Both the position numbers and the translations under genes were made by a program. A DNA stretch of 64,000 nucleotides from Bacillota bacterium (lineage in GTDB: Bacteria; Bacillota; Sulfobacillia; Sulfobacillales; Sulfobacillaceae), in NCBI GenBank assembly GCA_026627385.1, contig JAPNUR010000006.1, forward strand, positions 1 through 64,000. Reading direction: 5' to 3'. Under the pieces are notes generated by a model that did not search any database, was not told where the DNA came from, and saw nothing but the letters and a program-made list of their open reading frames with translations. Positions 52,476-62,048 of this stretch are shown here, piece by piece. The first letter of the stretch is position 1. Each line of letters starts with the position of its first letter.

Positions 52476-54202
52476 GCGATTTCCTCCGGTGACAGTTGCG
52501 AAGCCACTATCTCGCGATAGACGGCCGAGGTTTCCATGAGCTCCGCATGGGTGCCCTGTCCGACCAGCCGCCCGTCCTCAAGGACCAAAATGCGGTCCGC
52601 ATCCATGATGGTGGCGACACGCTGTGCCACCAATAGCACGATAGCTGAGCCAGTTTCGCGGCGGAGCGCCTGGCGCAAGGCAGCATCCGTCTTATAATCC
52701 AGTGCCGAAAAGCTGTCGTCAAAGAGGTATACAGAGGGTTGCCGCACCAGAGCCCGAGCAATGGCAAGACGTTGACGCTGTCCTCCCGAAAGGTTGGCGC
52801 CCCCTTGATTAATCTCCTGGTGAAGGCCCCCGGGCATTTGACTGACAAAAGGCCAGGCTTGGGCTACGTCCAACGCGTGCATCGCCTCGGCTTCTGATGC
52901 GGTGAGATTTCCGTAACGCACATTGTCTAAGATGGAGCCGCTAAAGAGTACAGGACGCTGAGGAACCAGACCAATTTCCGCGCGCAGGGCGGATAGGGGA
53001 AGGTCGCGAATGTCGATGTTGTTGAGCCGGATGCTGCCGCTTTTGACATCGTAGAATCGGGGAATGAGATTCAGGAGCGTGGACTTCCCGGCGCCGGTAC
53101 CGCCGATGATCGCGACGGTCTCGCCTGCACGAGCTTTAAACGTAATATCGGCCAGGGCTGGCTCTTCGGCGCCCGGATAGTAAAAGGTCACATGATCGAA
53201 GGTTAACTCGGTAACCGGTGGCGTCAATAGGACTGACGCCTTCTGATCTTCCCGAATGTCAACCTCAGTGTCTAAGACTTCCAGAATGCGCAGCGCTGAG
53301 GCTTGCCCCCGCGGAAGCATAAAGGCCATCATGGAAACCATCATGACGGCGAACATGATTTGCATGAAATACTGGATAAACGCCATGAGGGCGCCGACTT
53401 CAAGCGCACCATGGCTGAGGCGAAGACTGCCCCACCAAAATATGGCGACCGAGGCCCAGTTCATGATGAGCATGACCAGAGGCATCATGAGCGCCATCAT
53501 TTGAAAGACGCGGACCGAGGTATCGGTTAAATCGAGGTTAGCCTCGTAAAATCGTTGCCGCTCGTAGTCTTCCTGATGAAAAGCACGAACCACGCGGACG
53601 CCGGCGAGATTTTCGCGCACAATCCGGTTTAACCTGTCCACTTTGGTTTGCACCACGCGAAACAAAGGAATGCCTCGGCTTAACACGCCCCAAACGGTCA
53701 CGCCCAGCAGCGGAATCACCACCACCATGGAGAGCGCCAAGCGGCCGTTGGTGTGAATGGCCATAATAATGCCGCCAATGGAGGTGAGGGGTGCGAGGAT
53801 CATCATGCGAAGCATCATGTTTACGAGCTGCTGGACTTGCATGACATCGTTGGTGGTGCGAACAATAAGCGATGAGGTGCCCAGGAGGTCAAATTCCCGT
53901 AATCCGAAGGATTCCACATGGCGGAAAATCAAGCTGCGCAAAATTTTGCCAAATCCCGCCGCGGATTGGGAGGCAAACAACGCCGCTCCTACTGCCGCCA
54001 CGCCCCCGAGGATGGTGACTGCCAACATGATTAGTCCCACGCGGATAATATAGTGCACGCGGCCTTCAACAATCCCGGTATCCACGATGTGCGCCATGAG
54101 TTCGGGCAGGTATAGGGTAGATAGCGCTTGTAAAAAGGTCAGCGCTAAGACCAAGACCACGTAGCCCCGATAGGGTCTGAGATACTTGAGCAATCGCAGC
54201 AT
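52472..54202 (-). CDS. ABC exporter half-transporter, degenerate ATPase site
   Basis: 576 aa with six transmembrane segments and an ATPase domain. Walker A GGTGAGKSTLLNLIPRF and signature LSGGQRQRLAIARAL are consensus. Walker B reads LFDDSFSALD, with Asp where the catalytic Glu normally lies, and the H-loop region reads VAQRVATI with Gln instead of His. These substitutions define a degenerate site, so this is the non-hydrolysing-site partner of the downstream 629-aa subunit. ATGA overlap couples the two genes. Confidence 0.93.
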   Translation of the reverse strand: MLRLLKYLRPYRGYVVLVLALTFLQALSTLYLPELMAHIVDTGIVEGRVHYIIRVGLIMLAVTILGGVAAVGAALFASQSAAGFGKILRSLIFRHVESFGLREFDLLGTSSLIVRTTNDVMQVQQLVNMMLRMMILAPLTSIGGIIMAIHTNGRLALSMVVVIPLLGVTVWGVLSRGIPLFRVVQTKVDRLNRIVRENLAGVRVVRAFHQEDYERQRFYEANLDLTDTSVRVFQMMALMMPLVMLIMNWASVAIFWWGSLRLSHGALEVGALMAFIQYFMQIMFAVMMVSMMAFMLPRGQASALRILEVLDTEVDIREDQKASVLLTPPVTELTFDHVTFYYPGAEEPALADITFKARAGETVAIIGGTGAGKSTLLNLIPRFYDVKSGSIRLNNIDIRDLPLSALRAEIGLVPQRPVLFSGSILDNVRYGNLTASEAEAMHALDVAQAWPFVSQMPGGLHQEINQGGANLSGGQRQRLAIARALVRQPSVYLFDDSFSALDYKTDAALRQALRRETGSAIVLLVAQRVATIMDADRILVLEDGRLVGQGTHAELMETSAVYREIVASQLSPEEIA

Positions 54203-54363
54203 AGGGCACCTCGATTCGTTACCTGCTTATTATTCTCGATCGTTAACTTCTTTAAGCCATTGTATCAGGAATTCGACTTGGTGGTAGCACTCTCAAGGAC
54301 AGGGGTGAGTTGTTCCGGAACCGTGGCTATGCCACAATGACAATGGAAGGAGGGAGTCGCGGA

Positions 54364-55008
54364 GTGTATATTCCCAAATATTACCGCATAGAGGATCATG
54401 AGGCCATTCGTTCATTCATCACCGGGTCGCCGTTTGGGATTTTCGTGGCTCATGACGGCACCAAACCGATCGCCACCCATATGCCGTTATTGTTGCGCGA
54501 GGTAGAGGGGCGCGAAGTGCTGGACGGTCATGTGGCCCGCTCCAATCCCCTGTGGCAGGTGGCGCCAACTAATGATGAGGTGCTGGCTATTTTTCAAGGT
54601 CCACATACGTACATCTCCTCGTCATGGTACCGCGATGCCAATGTGCCAACCTGGAATTATGTCGCAATTCACGTCTACGGTCCGTGTAAAGTGCTGGATT
54701 TTCCTGCCTTCGGGGAGGCCATGCAATACCTTTTAAATCACTTTGAAGGAGCACGTCCCAACGGACGGACCTGGGATCGCTTGCCAGAGGAATTTTTGGA
54801 GCGGCAGATGCGTGCGATTGTCGGTTTGCGGATTGACATTACGCGGATCGAGGCGGCACAAAAGATGAGTCAAAACCGCACTGACGAGGATTTTTTCAAT
54901 ATTGTCAAGGCCTTGGAAGCGTCGGCCGCCCATGAGGACCAAGCCGTGGCCCGGGTCATGCGTCGCGTGCGCCCCGACCTCTTCGAACCCGGTTCGCATA
55001 TTTTCTGA
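54364..55008 (+). CDS. paiB: PaiB family FMN-binding negative regulator
   Basis: About 214 aa split-barrel protein. YIPKYYRIEDHEAIRSFI start, LDGHVARSNPLWQV near residue 58, FQGPHTYISSSWY near 80 and PTWNYVAIHVYGPCKV near 100, all PaiB signatures. In Bacillus, PaiB represses sporulation and protease genes; later work shows FMN and heme-degradation-like properties in relatives. GTG 54364 is chosen because GGAAGGAGGG lies just upstream; an in-frame start at 54310 is possible but lacks such a site. Confidence 0.87.
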   Translation: MYIPKYYRIEDHEAIRSFITGSPFGIFVAHDGTKPIATHMPLLLREVEGREVLDGHVARSNPLWQVAPTNDEVLAIFQGPHTYISSSWYRDANVPTWNYVAIHVYGPCKVLDFPAFGEAMQYLLNHFEGARPNGRTWDRLPEEFLERQMRAIVGLRIDITRIEAAQKMSQNRTDEDFFNIVKALEASAAHEDQAVARVMRRVRPDLFEPGSHIF

Positions 55009-55014
55009 GGGGAT

Positions 55015-55032
55015 CCCCACACTAGCGTGGGG
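55015..55032 (+). promoter_or_regulatory. Hairpin overlapping a ribosome-binding site
   Basis: CCCCAC (55015-55020) pairs with GTGGGG (55027-55032) around ACTAGC. The GGGAGG ribosome-binding site of the next gene begins in the 3' arm. Confidence 0.45.
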
Positions 55033-55045
55033 AGGCGAGACGCCA

Positions 55046-55408
55046 ATGACGGTTATTCGCGCATTTTTTCGAACGGTGGTGGTGGCCTTAGCCATTTGGG
55101 CGGGACAAATCATTTTGCAGCCCCGAGTCAATTCCATGGGGCTTTGGGCCATGATTTCCTTGGGCATCGCCGCCGCCATCTTTGGTGCCCTGCTCACCCG
55201 CTTGCTGACCGCCACACGAAGCCGGTGGATGGAAGGTTTTCTTCAATTTCTGGCCACCAGCATTGTCCTCTTAGCCTACTACCTGGTGTTGCCCAAGCAC
55301 CCATTAATGGAAGGCCCGGATCTCGCGTTATCCCTTGCGGTTGGGGCGCTCAGCGGCCTTACCGAGTGGTTGGTGCCCCAGGGCGCGCCCGCGTCGCCCA
55401 CGTCATGA
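55046..55408 (+). CDS. Small integral membrane protein, unknown
   Basis: 120 aa with four hydrophobic segments: VVVALAIWAGQIILQP, GLWAMISLGIAAAIFGALLT, a third near LATSIVLLAYYLVLP and a fourth near ALSLAVGALSGLTEWLVP. Not recognised as a named family. It follows paiB by 37 nt on the same strand and its end overlaps the convergent qoxD gene by 6 nt. Topology suggests both ends in the cytoplasm. Confidence 0.65.
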   Translation: MTVIRAFFRTVVVALAIWAGQIILQPRVNSMGLWAMISLGIAAAIFGALLTRLLTATRSRWMEGFLQFLATSIVLLAYYLVLPKHPLMEGPDLALSLAVGALSGLTEWLVPQGAPASPTS

Positions 55409-55789
55409 GACCCCCGATTTAAAGAGCATAATCCAGATGGAAAAACCGACGATCCCAAGGCCCACGAACAGGCCTAACCCAATGATGGGGAGGTGCCAGG
55501 TGGTGCCTCGCCCTTCCCGCAAATGCATGAAGACACCGAGCTGAATGGCGGCCTGGATGAATGCTAAGACCAGGACGACAATGAGCAACGTTGACAAGGG
55601 GAGGAGGCGATAGGCCACGAGTGCAAACGCGAGACCCGTGAGGATCAAAGAGGTGACGTAGCCAGCAATTTGCCGCGCCGGGAAGTGTGGCGTGGAAAGA
55701 TGTGGCGCTAGGAGCGGGATCTCCACCGACTCCCCAGGCAACGTCGGATCTTCGGGGGCTTTACGCATAACATCAGCTCCTTCAATCAC
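55403..55789 (-). CDS. qoxD: Quinol oxidase subunit IV
   Basis: 128 aa with three transmembrane helices (YVTSLILTGLAFALVAYRLL, LIVVLVLAFIQAAIQLGVFM, and IIGLGLFVGLGIVGFSIWIM). MHLREGRGTTWHLP between helices 2 and 3 is typical of the small subunit IV of haem-copper quinol oxidases. The N-terminus is longer than in Bacillus. Last gene of the oxidase operon. Confidence 0.87.
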   Translation of the reverse strand: MIEGADVMRKAPEDPTLPGESVEIPLLAPHLSTPHFPARQIAGYVTSLILTGLAFALVAYRLLPLSTLLIVVLVLAFIQAAIQLGVFMHLREGRGTTWHLPIIGLGLFVGLGIVGFSIWIMLFKSGVS

Positions 55790-55808
55790 AAATGGCAGCA
55801 GGGTCCAG

Positions 55809-56411
55809 TTAGGTCATGACGCCTGCCAGGTACACGACGCTAAAAAGAAAGATCCAGACGATATCTAAAAAATGCCAATACAGTGCGAAGCTAAAGAGTT
55901 TTCGCCGGTTGGCCACGGTTAATCCGCGAAAGGCCAGCTCCAGGGTGAGGAGAATCGCCCACCCGATACCGAAGGTGACGTGACTCCCATGGGTACCTAC
56001 CAGAGTAAAAAAGCTGGACAAAAAGGCACTTTGGTGCCACGTATGGCCGGCCAGGACATCGGTCACAAATTCGTGAATTTCAAGACTCACAAATGTGGCG
56101 CCCAGGACCAAGGTTACCACGAGCCAAGCTATGGCCGCTTTCAGGTGGCTGGTGCGGGCAGCATACAGGCTCAAACTCACGGTAAAACTGCTGGTTAAGA
56201 GGATCAGGGTTTCGGCGAGCACGGGACCCAAGCGAAAAATCTGAGCGGGCGTGGGGCCCAGGGCGACCCGGGAGCGGTATACCACGTAGACCGCAAAAAG
56301 TGACGCGAAGAGCATGACGTCCGTGGCCAGGAAGACCCAGAAACCCAGAATTTTTACGCCCTCATGGGTGTTTTCAAATTCGGCTGGCAGAGCACCAATT
56401 GGATTATTCAT
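55809..56411 (-). CDS. qoxC: Quinol oxidase subunit III
   Basis: 200 aa with five transmembrane helices. Family signatures: LGFWVFLATDVMLFASLFAV, SFTVSLSLYAARTSH, HSAFLSSFFTLVGTHGSHV and ALYWHFLDIVWIFLFSVVY. Subunit III stabilises the core and helps proton uptake. Its ATG overlaps the qoxB stop by ATGA, and qoxD follows 19 nt later. Confidence 0.93.
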   Translation of the reverse strand: MNNPIGALPAEFENTHEGVKILGFWVFLATDVMLFASLFAVYVVYRSRVALGPTPAQIFRLGPVLAETLILLTSSFTVSLSLYAARTSHLKAAIAWLVVTLVLGATFVSLEIHEFVTDVLAGHTWHQSAFLSSFFTLVGTHGSHVTFGIGWAILLTLELAFRGLTVANRRKLFSFALYWHFLDIVWIFLFSVVYLAGVMT

Positions 56412-58387
56412 GGATGCACCCTCCCCAAGCGCTTTTCCGTGTTGAGCACCGACGCTGGATCCAGTTCGCGATCGGTGTCATCCTGAATCGATCCCCACGC
56501 CAGCGATGCGACCACACCCAGCCCGCCCAAAATGGCCATCCAGTGCCACGAAAAGACCATGCCCAAAGATCCCACAAAAAACGACGCGGCCAGCAAAATG
56601 GGCATCGGCGTGTTTTTGGGGATATGGATGGGTTCTACTTGATCAGGTGACAGTTTGACGGCATCCGTCTTGCCGGCCTGCTTCAGAGACCACCACGCGT
56701 CGCGTTCGTGAACTTCAGGAATGCGGGCAAAATTGTACGCTGGGGCGGGCGAGGGGAGTGACCATTCCAGGGTGCGCCCGTCCCACGGATCCCCGGTGGT
56801 GTCCCACTCCGGATGGAGGCGGCTCCAGGCGATGTTGTACACTAAAATGACAAACCCAATGCCCATAATGAAGGCACCAATGGTGGACATGGCATTTAAC
56901 CCGCCCCACCCGAGCCCCGCCGGGTAACTGGCCATACGGCGGGTCATCCCTTCGAATCCGAGAAAGTACTGGGGCATAAAGGTCAGCCAGAACCCGGTAA
57001 AGAAGAAGGCGAAGGCCCATCGCCCCTGGCGTTCATTGAGCTTCCATCCAAACATTTTGGGCCACCAATAATAGAGGCCCGATAGCAAGCCAAACACCGT
57101 ACCCCCAACAATGACGTTGTGGAAGTGGGCAATGACAAAATAACTATTGTGGTACTGGTAATCGGCCGCCACGGCCGCCAACATGACCCCGCTGGCTCCC
57201 CCGACGACGAACGTGGGGATGAAGCCAAGCTGCCAGAGCATCGGGACCGTCAGCCGGATGCGTCCGCCCCACATGGTAAAAATCCAATTAAACATTTTTA
57301 CCCCCGTGGGAATGGCGATGAGCATGGTGGAGAGGCCAAAAAAGACATTGACGCCCGGACCGGCACCCATTTCAAAAAAGTGGTGAACCCAAACACCGTA
57401 ACTTAAGAAGGTGATGGCTAGTAAAGAAATGACCATCGCTTCGTAACCAAAGAGCGGTTTCCGCGAGAAGGTGGGCACTACCTCGGAAAAGATGCCAAAC
57501 GCGGGCATGATGAGAATGTAGACCTCCGGGTGGCCAAAAATCCAAAACAGATTGGCATACATCATGGGCATGCCTTCGCGCCCCAACGTGAAAAATGAGG
57601 CGCCGAACAAGCGGTCAAGCATCGTCAAGCCGAGGGCGACGGTTAGTGGCGGAAATGCGAACAAAATCAGCGTCGAGGTGACTAACGCCGACCAGACAAA
57701 GAGCGGCATCTTCATGAGCGTCATGCCAGGGGCGCGGAGCTTCAAGATTGTGACCAAAAAGTTGATGCCGGTCGCAATACTGCCGATGCCCGAGACCTGA
57801 AGGGCTAGCAAATAGTAATTCTCTCCCACACCGGGGTTAAATTGCAGCTCCGAATAGGGAGGGTATGAGAACCAGCCGGCGCTAGGCGATCCGCCAATGG
57901 AAAAGGAAATGTTGAAAAGTGCCGCGCCAAAGGCGAACAACCAGAAACTAATGGCATTTAAGCGGGGAAAGGCCACGTCGCGGGCGCCAATCATGAGGGG
58001 GACAGCCACATTGAAGAGGCCAAAGAAAAAGGGCATGGCCATAAAGAAGATCATGACGGTGCCGTGGGTGGTAAACACCTCGTCGTACTGTTGAGCCCCC
58101 ATAAAGTGGGCGTTTGGCACGATGAGTTGCGAGCGCAACATCAGCGCATCGACGCCGCCGCGGAACAGCATGATGAGCGCGGCGATAATATACATAATCC
58201 CAATCCGCTTATGGTCAACCGTCGTCAGCCATTCTTTCCACAGCCATCCCCAGCGATGCGTCTTGGTCAGGTAGACGACGATGGCTAGGGCCGAAAGCGT
58301 TAATCCGATGTCGATGCCGATAATATCGGGCAACAAGACCTGGGGCGGAAATAACAGCTTGATTAAGTGAATCAACCAAGAATGCAT
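56408..58387 (-). CDS. qoxB: Quinol oxidase subunit I
   Basis: 659 aa catalytic subunit with the low-spin haem and haem-CuB centre. Ligand regions: TTHGTVMIFFMAMPF (haem His), GHPEVYILIMPAFGIF (CuB His with cross-linked Tyr), VHHFFEMG (CuB His pair) and VIAHFHNVIVGGTVF (haem His pair). About 14 transmembrane segments, as in QoxB/CyoB rather than the 12-helix cytochrome c oxidases. Together with a CuA-less subunit II it forms a proton-pumping menaquinol oxidase (aa3-600 or bo type). Confidence 0.95.
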   Translation of the reverse strand: MHSWLIHLIKLLFPPQVLLPDIIGIDIGLTLSALAIVVYLTKTHRWGWLWKEWLTTVDHKRIGIMYIIAALIMLFRGGVDALMLRSQLIVPNAHFMGAQQYDEVFTTHGTVMIFFMAMPFFFGLFNVAVPLMIGARDVAFPRLNAISFWLFAFGAALFNISFSIGGSPSAGWFSYPPYSELQFNPGVGENYYLLALQVSGIGSIATGINFLVTILKLRAPGMTLMKMPLFVWSALVTSTLILFAFPPLTVALGLTMLDRLFGASFFTLGREGMPMMYANLFWIFGHPEVYILIMPAFGIFSEVVPTFSRKPLFGYEAMVISLLAITFLSYGVWVHHFFEMGAGPGVNVFFGLSTMLIAIPTGVKMFNWIFTMWGGRIRLTVPMLWQLGFIPTFVVGGASGVMLAAVAADYQYHNSYFVIAHFHNVIVGGTVFGLLSGLYYWWPKMFGWKLNERQGRWAFAFFFTGFWLTFMPQYFLGFEGMTRRMASYPAGLGWGGLNAMSTIGAFIMGIGFVILVYNIAWSRLHPEWDTTGDPWDGRTLEWSLPSPAPAYNFARIPEVHERDAWWSLKQAGKTDAVKLSPDQVEPIHIPKNTPMPILLAASFFVGSLGMVFSWHWMAILGGLGVVASLAWGSIQDDTDRELDPASVLNTEKRLGRVHP

Positions 58388-58405
58388 GGCTTACCTCACT
58401 TCCGA

Positions 58406-59272
58406 TTAGGGATGGCGGGTGGGGACATAGTGAAGACCCTCGATGGTAAATTCCCGGAACCGTTCGGGAAAGGTATCGCTAGGATAAGCTGAGTAACTCT
58501 GTTGACCCACGAGATCAAAGTGCGTGGCCAGGGTGCGATATTCGCGTTCGGTCATGGGAGGTTTGGACTTCTTAACCTGTTGCACCCACGCCTGAAACGC
58601 TGCCGGACGCACGGCGTGCGCATAAAATGTCATGCGCCAAAAGTCTACACCCGAATAGTTGGCGTTGCGGCCCATGTAGACACCGGGACGTGAGGCCTCT
58701 AGCCACAACGGCAACACCCGGTTCGGCATGGTGTATTCCATGCCGCCCAAATTGGGAATCCAAAACGCTCCAAAGGGAGAATGGGCCGTCAGTTGAAACA
58801 AGACGGGCTTGCCCGTAGGCATGTAGAAGTAGTTCACAGTCGCTATGTGCTGTCGGGGATATTCAAAGAGCCATTTGTAGTCGAGCGATGTGACATCGAT
58901 GATGAGCGGATGGGTGGACGGGATATGATCGAGCGCATAGGTTTTCTTGATGGTGGGAATCGCCATCACGAGAAGAACCAAAACCGGCACCCCAAAAACG
59001 ATAGCTTCCAACCACAAGGTACCGCGCCAGTTGGGCAGGTACGGAGCCGGATTATTGGGGGTATCGCGAAAACGCACCAAAATATACGCGAGGAGAGCCC
59101 AGACTAGGAGGATGATACCGGCCATAATGGCGGCGCTCAACTCAATGAGATGCAGTTCGGTTGCGGCAACCGGGCCAGCCGGGTGAAAGACGACATATTC
59201 GGAACCACAGCCGCTGAGGACCAGAGGACTGAACACTAATGGCCACCAGCGTCGCAGGTGTCGCGGCAACAT
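58406..59272 (-). CDS. qoxA: Quinol oxidase subunit II, lipoprotein without CuA ligands
   Basis: 288 aa. A lipobox LVLSGCGS gives a lipid anchor near residue 21, then two transmembrane helices (LSAAIMAGIILLVWALLAYI and AIVFGVPVLVLLVMAIPTI) and a periplasmic cupredoxin domain. The stretch where CuA oxidases have C-x3-C and His ligands reads WIPNLGGMEYTMPNRV, SRPGVYMGRNANYSG, with no Cys, so electrons come from quinol rather than cytochrome c. First gene of the operon, with AAAGGAGGGAGG before the ATG. Confidence 0.93.
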   Translation of the reverse strand: MLPRHLRRWWPLVFSPLVLSGCGSEYVVFHPAGPVAATELHLIELSAAIMAGIILLVWALLAYILVRFRDTPNNPAPYLPNWRGTLWLEAIVFGVPVLVLLVMAIPTIKKTYALDHIPSTHPLIIDVTSLDYKWLFEYPRQHIATVNYFYMPTGKPVLFQLTAHSPFGAFWIPNLGGMEYTMPNRVLPLWLEASRPGVYMGRNANYSGVDFWRMTFYAHAVRPAAFQAWVQQVKKSKPPMTEREYRTLATHFDLVGQQSYSAYPSDTFPERFREFTIEGLHYVPTRHP

Positions 59273-59843
59273 GATCCTCCCTCCTTTACGGACCTTGCGA
59301 TGTCTCGACGATGGCGCACCATCGCCGGTGTCATGTGCGTATCTACGCCTGGCGGTAGCATGTCAGGTTTTTGGGCGCGATATGCACCGTGCGGTAGAAA
59401 CGGGAAATGCAGGAGCCGCTGCCGCCGCTAATCGTCAGGGGGCGCCACATGGCAATAAAGGCGCTGCGGGGTGGGGGGCGAGAGGGCATGGGAGGGAATC
59501 GAATAAATGCGCCCGAGGCTGGGGACAGAGGTGAGGATCTGCACGGCGACAAACCCGGAAGATTCGCGCCGTTGGTGGGCATTGGGAACTGTGTGATTCG
59601 ACCTTTTCATGGCGCTCTTAAACGTGACTGTGGTCAATGCGGCCTTCACGAATCTGTTAACTCGCTGCGATGGCTCATTAACGCCTTTGCCTGGCTAATG
59701 GCGGTGTACTAGCCGCCTGGCGTTTCGCCGGGTCAGCGCGGGCGAGCCGGCGGGAAAGGTACGCTTTTGGGTCACTCGTCCAGGCGAGGCGGACTTACAG
59801 TAAATCTTGCCACTCTATACTTTTTGGTGACAAACTGTAGACC
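59273..59843. other. Intergenic region with no recognised gene
   Basis: About 570 nt between qoxA and the IS607-type relic. It should contain the qox promoter (transcribed leftwards), but no clear -35/-10 pair was found. Short open frames on both strands have no motifs. Confidence 0.4.
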
Positions 59844-60250
59844 ATGGAACAATCCTTATCCATTGGCAAGGCGGCAAAGATTCTGGGTGTAACGTCTAAG
59901 ACCTTGCGGTGATGGGAAAAGGCTAAGATCATTCAATCCGAGCGCACTCCAACGGGATATCGCCGCTATCCGGCCGATGAGGTGATGTGCCTGCTCACCA
60001 AGCGCCAGATTGGGTTCGGAACCCGTTGCGTGATTTACGCCAGGGCGTCCTCCGCCAAAGAGTCGCATGACGGCAACCTGCTCGGCAGCGGGATCGCCTG
60101 CTGGAAGAGGCTAAAAAACGCGGCTACGATCCGGTGCTGGTGGTCGCTGAGCAGGCATCTGGTATCAATTTTATGGCAGACGGAGCAAAGGGTTACGAAG
60201 GAAAATCACCGACACCATTCATGCGCATCACGAGAAAGAAGGGGAACAAA
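59844..60250 (+). pseudogene. IS607-type serine resolvase (tnpA) relic
   Basis: Begins MEQSLSIGKAAKILGVTSKT, the MerR-like DNA-binding start of IS607 transposases, then hits TGA at codon 23 (59910-59912), where family members have Arg (CGA to TGA is likely). It resumes as WEKAKIIQSERTPTGYRRYP and RCVIYARASSAKESHDGN, the resolvase catalytic Ser region, before a frameshift near 60090 leads to LLEEAKKRGYDPVLVVAEQA in another frame. Inactive. Confidence 0.75.
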
Positions 60251-60279
60251 CAGCGATCAAAACCCTGACCCCTGCCTCT

Positions 60280-61715
60280 GCTGGATGCCAACCCCGGCAA
60301 ACAGGAAGCTTTGGAATCTACCGAAGCCCTGTTCACGAACAGGGTTCGTTTTTACCTGGAGATTCTGCTGACCCATCCCCCATTCTGGGACAAGGGACGC
60401 GATGTCGATTTCACAACCGGGGAAATCCTGTTCTCCAAGACAGCGACCAATTCCGCCGCGCGGCTATCCACTGCCCGATCGGCCTGGCGAAAAGCGATCG
60501 GACTCGCCGCAAACGCTGGGAGGCGTTGCCAACACACTGTCGAGGAAAAGCGCCTGCCATTCCGACTGTGCGGGCGATGCCGGTCACCCTCTACCGGGGC
60601 ATGGCGCTGTTGGTCCGTGAAGACGCCCGCTCGTTCCTCAAAGTAGAGGTCTGGGACGGCCACGCGTGGCGGTTCGAGCCGTATCCCGTGGCGATTGCCC
60701 CCTACCAGTGAGCGCTGTTGTCCGTGACCGAAGCGGGCAAGCCCGGCTGAACGGCGTACGGGCCGAGGCCTGGGTCATGAAAAAAGTAGGCCAAAGGAAA
60801 GCCGCCCAAACCTTGCTGGCAACCGCAGGCCAGCCACAGGAAGACATTCCCGTCCTGGAATCCGGCTCCCTGTTCCATCACGGCCAACATTGGCGGTTGC
60901 ACGTTCCGCGCTCCACCCCAATCCGGGTGACACGGGCCCAGGACTAGTTGGCCGAAAACCCGGAGTTGCCGATTGCGACGGTGGATCTCGGCATGAACAA
61001 CCTCGCGGTGGCCGTCGCCTTTACTGGCGCCAAGGTGAAAGGCATCCTCTTCCTTTCCGGACGGCAGCATGAGCAGCGGAGGTTCCGCCCACTCAAGGCG
61101 ATTGCTGTCCGGCAACACAAAACCGGAGAGCGTTTGAAACGTGGAGCGAATCATACCATCTGGAAACATCTCAAGAATCGGGAAGACGCTGTCGCTCGGC
61201 AGGTGGCAGGCCAGATCGTGGATTTCGCCCAGGCAAACGGGAGCCCAGTGATCGTGTTCGAGGTTCTTTCCCGCATGAAAAATCCCAAGCGCCCCGGCTG
61301 GATGACACGGCAAAACTTGCGTCGCTCTGACTGGCTGCGCGGCAAGATCATGCACTGGGTCCGGTACATGGCTTTGCACGAAGAAGGGATGCTGACCGTC
61401 ACGCGAGACGCCCAATTTACCAGCCAGGCCCGCCCCCGCTGCGGCCATCTGGGTGCCCGGTTCCACGAAGCTCCCCATCATCGCCGCCGAGGCCAGGATG
61501 TGTTTCCCTGCTATGCCTGCGGCTGGACGGGCCATGCCGATCTGGTCGGTGCGCTGAACCGGCGCAAGAAATGGCGGCGGCTCTTTCTCTCTCTCGCCAC
61601 ACTGCGGCATGAGCAACAACTCCGCGAGGCTCCGGGCCAACGCACAAATCGCAGGCGGAGGAAGTCAGTGCCCACAATGAAAACCGGCCCAAACCGGAGC
61701 GGGGGGGGGGGGTGA
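60280..61715 (+). pseudogene. TnpB-type nuclease relic of IS607 element
   Basis: N-terminal TnpB part LDANPGKQEALESTEALFTN, with stops and frameshifts until 60946, where TAG interrupts the frame. Then an open stretch (60948-61715) contains the RuvC-like DLGMNNLAVAV (first Asp), VIVFEVLSRM (Glu) and ADLVGALN (third Asp). The zinc-ribbon has RPRCGHLG where CxxC is normal, so one Cys is lost. TnpB proteins are RNA-guided nucleases; this copy is not functional as it stands. Followed by repeated hairpins (see next entry). Confidence 0.72.
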
Positions 61716-61904
61716 GCCACGCTCCGGATTCCACGAGAATGGGGCGGTCGGCTTCCCGGCTAACCACCCCAACAGGAGACAAGTCGTCACCAGCGGCGTG
61801 GGGATGCCGGAAGTCGCGGGGAGGCCAGTGGGTCTCCCCCGGCAGACAGTAAGGCGTGGAAGTACCGGCTTCGTCCCGGACAGCGCCTGATGTGTACCCT
61901 GCCG

Positions 61905-62000
61905 CCGACCGGAAACGGTCGGGGTCACCGGGACGGAGCGGATCGTGGCTTCAAAAGCCGTTCTTCCCCCTTTGGGGGAACCTCCGGAATGGGACTGCCG
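61905..62000 (+). ncRNA. Candidate omega-RNA-like structure after tnpB relic
   Basis: Three consecutive perfect hairpins: CCGACCG-GAAA-CGGTCGG (61905-61922), GGCTT-CAA-AAGCC (61947-61959) and TTCCCCC-TTT-GGGGGAA (61964-61980). Guide RNAs of TnpB are made from the 3' end of such elements and have this kind of stacked hairpin scaffold, with the guide beyond the last one. Function is inferred from position and shape only. Confidence 0.4.
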
Positions 62001-62048
62001 TGAATAGCGGTTGTCCATCATTGTCCCAAGAATTGGGTAGCTCCTGAT

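Noticed and set aside
14546-59912. Genetic code in which TGA means Trp
   Set aside because: Many intact genes here end with TGA and use TGG for Trp, so a general reassignment is not supported.
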